From Candidatus Woesearchaeota archaeon (GTDB lineage: Archaea > Nanobdellota > Nanobdellia > Woesearchaeales > DSVV01), in assembly GCA_023267795.1 (NCBI GenBank), contig JAHFMP010000045.1:1-7457 (forward strand): DNA of 7,457 nt. The letters run 5' to 3'. Below, in pieces: positions 5,497-7,457 of the stretch. The notes under the pieces are model-generated. The model did no database searches. It saw only the letters and a program-made list of their open reading frames with translations, and had not been told where the DNA came from. A program made the translations under genes and the position numbers. The stretch's first letter is position 1, and each line of letters starts with the position of its first letter.

Positions 5497-6711
5497 TTAA
5501 TATTCTCCACGATATAGTGAGATCCTTCTGTCGCTTGGTAATCGTTGACCATCACAATCTACTGCATCAAAATATGCGTGCCAAGGAAGTTCTGTATTAT
5601 ACACAACATATTTAGATGGCACCGCAAAATCAACATAAAATGGTCCTTCTCGAACACGAGAAGCAGGAACAACAGGCGGATCATAACAAGAGCGAGGAAG
5701 AGAAAGAAGTGCAGTTAAGCACTCAGGATTCTCATCATATACACGATACTCGTGAGGTGTCGAAGGGTAGACGTCAGGCTCAGCAGGATAAAATGGGGGA
5801 ACGTCTCTCTCTTTTGCCGCCTTCATACCTTTAGCAGGATTTGCGATAGTAGTCCCTGCATGTTTAAGTTGATAATCATAATTTTGAACAGCAGTACATT
5901 CACTAAAACGATATCCACTCACCTCTGCCCGAGCAACTGCAGATACTTCACCATGACAATCAACAGCATAGTAACATGATCCATCGAGAGCGTTTGGTAA
6001 GGCAAAAAAAGCAACATCGTTTGAATGAGTAACAGTAAGCATAGGAACACGCTTCTCACTAATTTCATCATAGTATGCACCATCTGCAAGACCTTCAAGT
6101 CCTGTGACAGAATAAAGACGAAGTGCCGGAGCATTATCATCACCAACAAACAAAACTGGAAACCCATTGTAGATACCTACTTGAGGATAGATTAGAGGTG
6201 TTGCATTGTTTTCTTTAGGACAAAAAGGTGCTGGCTCTGGCCGTGGACACACTGCATCTGCATAAAGCTTACCGTCACACGTATAAAAAACTGCACCATC
6301 AACAACTTCACTACTAACTACAACAATACCATTTCGAAAGTCTGTTCTATATTTTTCATCAAATTTATCAGAATTTTGATAGAAAATATCTTGGTCAACA
6401 ACAAAACACGAAGAAAGAAGATTTCCTGATAAACTGTCTCTATACTGACGCTCTTCATTCCTTGAATCTGGAAGAAGCGATGTCTGTGTATCATCAATGC
6501 TGAGCTTAGCAGAAGTAAGAGTTACTGTTTGATGATTATAGCAAAGATACGAAACATAACTAGTGTTTCTATGGTCAACTATTTCACCTCCTCCTTGATA
6601 CTCTCTCACAGTACTCTCATGTCTTTTCTCATGAATAGACCAACCAGGCACAAGAGTTTCTGCATTTGCATGTCCGGCCAGTGTAACAATAAGCTCCAGT
6701 ATTGATATCAT
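5497..6711 (-). CDS. Secreted cysteine-rich protein with beta-sandwich-like repeats (paralogue A)
   Basis: This 404-aa protein has no family I can name. Residues 1-17 (MISILELIVTLAGHANA) resemble a signal peptide with AxA cleavage, but with an acidic residue and no basic one before the hydrophobic core. The N-terminal domain (about 18-165) has C57, C102, C145 and C155, matching C56, C102, C147 and C159 of the downstream gene. It also shares the IVDH start of the domain, SCF, DFRNG and FYTCDG. Two repeat-like units follow, ending YYAVDCHG (about 247-254) and FDAVDCDG (about 381-388), both with a cysteine the downstream protein lacks at this place. Between them is a less ordered proline-rich stretch (about 290-320). 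There is no C-terminal anchor. The gene leads a two-gene operon: a TATA box lies 19 nt upstream, and the downstream ATG follows its stop after one base. Both products probably act outside the cell, perhaps together. Confidence 0.8.
   Translation of the reverse strand: MISILELIVTLAGHANAETLVPGWSIHEKRHESTVREYQGGGEIVDHRNTSYVSYLCYNHQTVTLTSAKLSIDDTQTSLLPDSRNEERQYRDSLSGNLLSSCFVVDQDIFYQNSDKFDEKYRTDFRNGIVVVSSEVVDGAVFYTCDGKLYADAVCPRPEPAPFCPKENNATPLIYPQVGIYNGFPVLFVGDDNAPALRLYSVTGLEGLADGAYYDEISEKRVPMLTVTHSNDVAFFALPNALDGSCYYAVDCHGEVSAVARAEVSGYRFSECTAVQNYDYQLKHAGTTIANPAKGMKAAKERDVPPFYPAEPDVYPSTPHEYRVYDENPECLTALLSLPRSCYDPPVVPASRVREGPFYVDFAVPSKYVVYNTELPWHAYFDAVDCDGQRLPSDRRISLYRGEY
5505..5508 (-). promoter_or_regulatory. 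Shine-Dalgarno-like GGAG deciding the start of paralogue B
   Basis: On the minus strand, GGAG lies nine bases before the ATG at 5495, inside the last codons of the upstream gene. It is the only clear Shine-Dalgarno-like site in the window. It fits the archaeal habit of leaderless first genes and Shine-Dalgarno-led internal operon genes, and it supports 5495 as the start. Confidence 0.55.
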
Positions 6712-6730
6712 AAAAACAAAGAAAGGCTAA

Positions 6731-6740
6731 TTTATTTAAA
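6731..6740 (-). promoter_or_regulatory. TATA-like box of the secreted-protein operon
   Basis: On the minus strand this reads tttaaataaa, ending 19 nt before the ATG at 6711. It lies in the 61-bp gap after the MBL-fold gene, so the two secreted-protein genes likely form their own transcription unit. No Shine-Dalgarno motif precedes 6711. Confidence 0.5.
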
Positions 6741-6772
6741 AATTTATCTCTTTTTAGTAATAAAACTATTTC

Positions 6773-7456
6773 TCACATAAACGTATTCAACACCTCGCTT
6801 TGTATTTTATGCTTTATAATTTCATTTTTAAAATTTATCGCATCCTGAACACTTCCAACAATGCTTCCATAATGCATTGGAATTGCCTTTTTTGGATAAA
6901 AAGATAACGCAGCTTGTACAGCTTCCTGCCACGTCATAGTGTATGTGCCTCCAACAGCAAGAAACGCAACATCAATATCATGCAACAAACTCATTTCAGG
7001 AATTTTGTCAGTGTCACCAGAATGATAAATCTGCTTTCCGCCGAGTGTCACAACATAGCCAACCCAATAATTTTCTTTGGGGTGAAAAGGCATGCCAGGA
7101 GCGCGAAATTTGTTAATGTTATACGCAGAAATTGTTTCTATCTTCACTCCTTTGACAGTTATTTCCTGACAAGGCTCTACAGGAATAACCTCTTTAACCA
7201 GCAGCCCTTTCAATTTACTCAAACAATCAGGGGGGCACACAATAGTTGTGTTTGGGGTCATGACTTTTTTAATGTCTTCAAGGCTGCAGTGATCGTAGTG
7301 ATCATGGGTGCAAAGAATAATGTCAGCATCCGAGAAGTGCTTGAGAATCTGAAAAGGATCAATGTAGACTATCTTTTCTCCTATAAGTTTGATTGATGCA
7401 TGTCCTAACCATTTATACTCAGTTATGCTCGTTTTCATAGTGCTGCTGCTGTCCAT
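6773..7456 (-). CDS. MBL-fold metal-dependent hydrolase, UPF0173/UlaG-like
   Basis: This is a 227-aa metallo-beta-lactamase-fold protein of the stand-alone, roughly 220-residue type often annotated as metal-dependent hydrolase. It opens with WLGHASIKL, followed by YIDPF. The metal-binding signature is THDHYDH (H51, H53, D55, H56), with D148 in SGDTD bridging and H195 in PMHYGSIVGS closing the site. H125 in PFHPKEN may supply the remaining ligand. There is no signal peptide, so it is cytoplasmic. The substrate cannot be read from sequence; relatives include phosphodiesterases and lactonases. The ATG at 7456 is one base from the window edge. A second ATG at 7438 gives 221 aa and places the conserved WLGH nearer the N-terminus, so it may be the true start. 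The gene might also extend beyond the window. Its promoter is not visible, and I see no functional tie to the secreted pair. Confidence 0.88.
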   Translation of the reverse strand: MDSSSTMKTSITEYKWLGHASIKLIGEKIVYIDPFQILKHFSDADIILCTHDHYDHCSLEDIKKVMTPNTTIVCPPDCLSKLKGLLVKEVIPVEPCQEITVKGVKIETISAYNINKFRAPGMPFHPKENYWVGYVVTLGGKQIYHSGDTDKIPEMSLLHDIDVAFLAVGGTYTMTWQEAVQAALSFYPKKAIPMHYGSIVGSVQDAINFKNEIIKHKIQSEVLNTFM

Positions 7457-7457
7457 G

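Noticed and set aside
5496..5555. Upstream start (5555) adding 20 residues to the 507-aa secreted protein
   Set aside because: It would overlap the upstream gene by about 59 bp and bury the signal peptide. The ATG at 5495 has a GGAG at suitable spacing and follows the upstream stop after one base.
1..7457. CRISPR array, transposase or defence cluster
   Set aside because: There are no regularly spaced repeats and no transposase, nuclease or defence-type domain beyond the RelE-like toxin.

Overview
The window looks like part of a small AT-rich archaeal genome, most likely a DPANN-type lineage such as Woesearchaeota or Pacearchaeota. That placement is inferred. The direct evidence is that five genes have a TATA-like box about 22-30 nt upstream of the ATG with no Shine-Dalgarno motif between, which is the archaeal leaderless layout. 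An archaeal-style RelE toxin is also present. Against this background, two translation genes (tgt and aspS) are of bacterial type, which fits archaea that have acquired bacterial genes.

Layout, left to right. (1) 57-1223, plus strand: a bacterial-type tRNA-guanine transglycosylase. (2) 1197-2164: a compact accessory patch. It holds a 49-aa antitoxin-like gene on plus, a RelE-family toxin on minus that meets it tail-to-tail with an 11-bp overlap, a second and more diverged antitoxin-like ORF on plus, and a frameshifted remnant of the C-terminal mobile domain of a PEP synthase/pyruvate phosphate dikinase. A near-perfect 31-bp direct repeat flanks the antitoxin and toxin; its left copy is the 3' end of tgt. 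(3) 2165-3931, minus: full-length bacterial-type aspartyl-tRNA synthetase with GAD insertion, carrying residues associated with non-discriminating enzymes. (4) 3972-6711, minus: a two-gene operon of paralogous secreted, cysteine-rich proteins of 404 and 507 aa. They share an N-terminal domain followed by beta-sandwich-like repeats ending in a [FY]-x-A-x-[DN]-x-[DEH]-G motif, and I do not recognise a named family for them. (5) 6773-7456, minus: an MBL-fold metal-dependent hydrolase running up to the right edge.

How the parts relate: tgt and aspS act on tRNA modification and charging. The toxin-antitoxin patch lies between them and looks like a site of duplication, insertion and decay. The secreted pair is the most likely place for undescribed biology: the two genes are adjacent (1 bp apart), share one promoter, and keep the same four-cysteine framework in their N-terminal domains while their repeat regions have diverged. 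I saw no tRNA, rRNA, CRISPR array, transposase or riboswitch.
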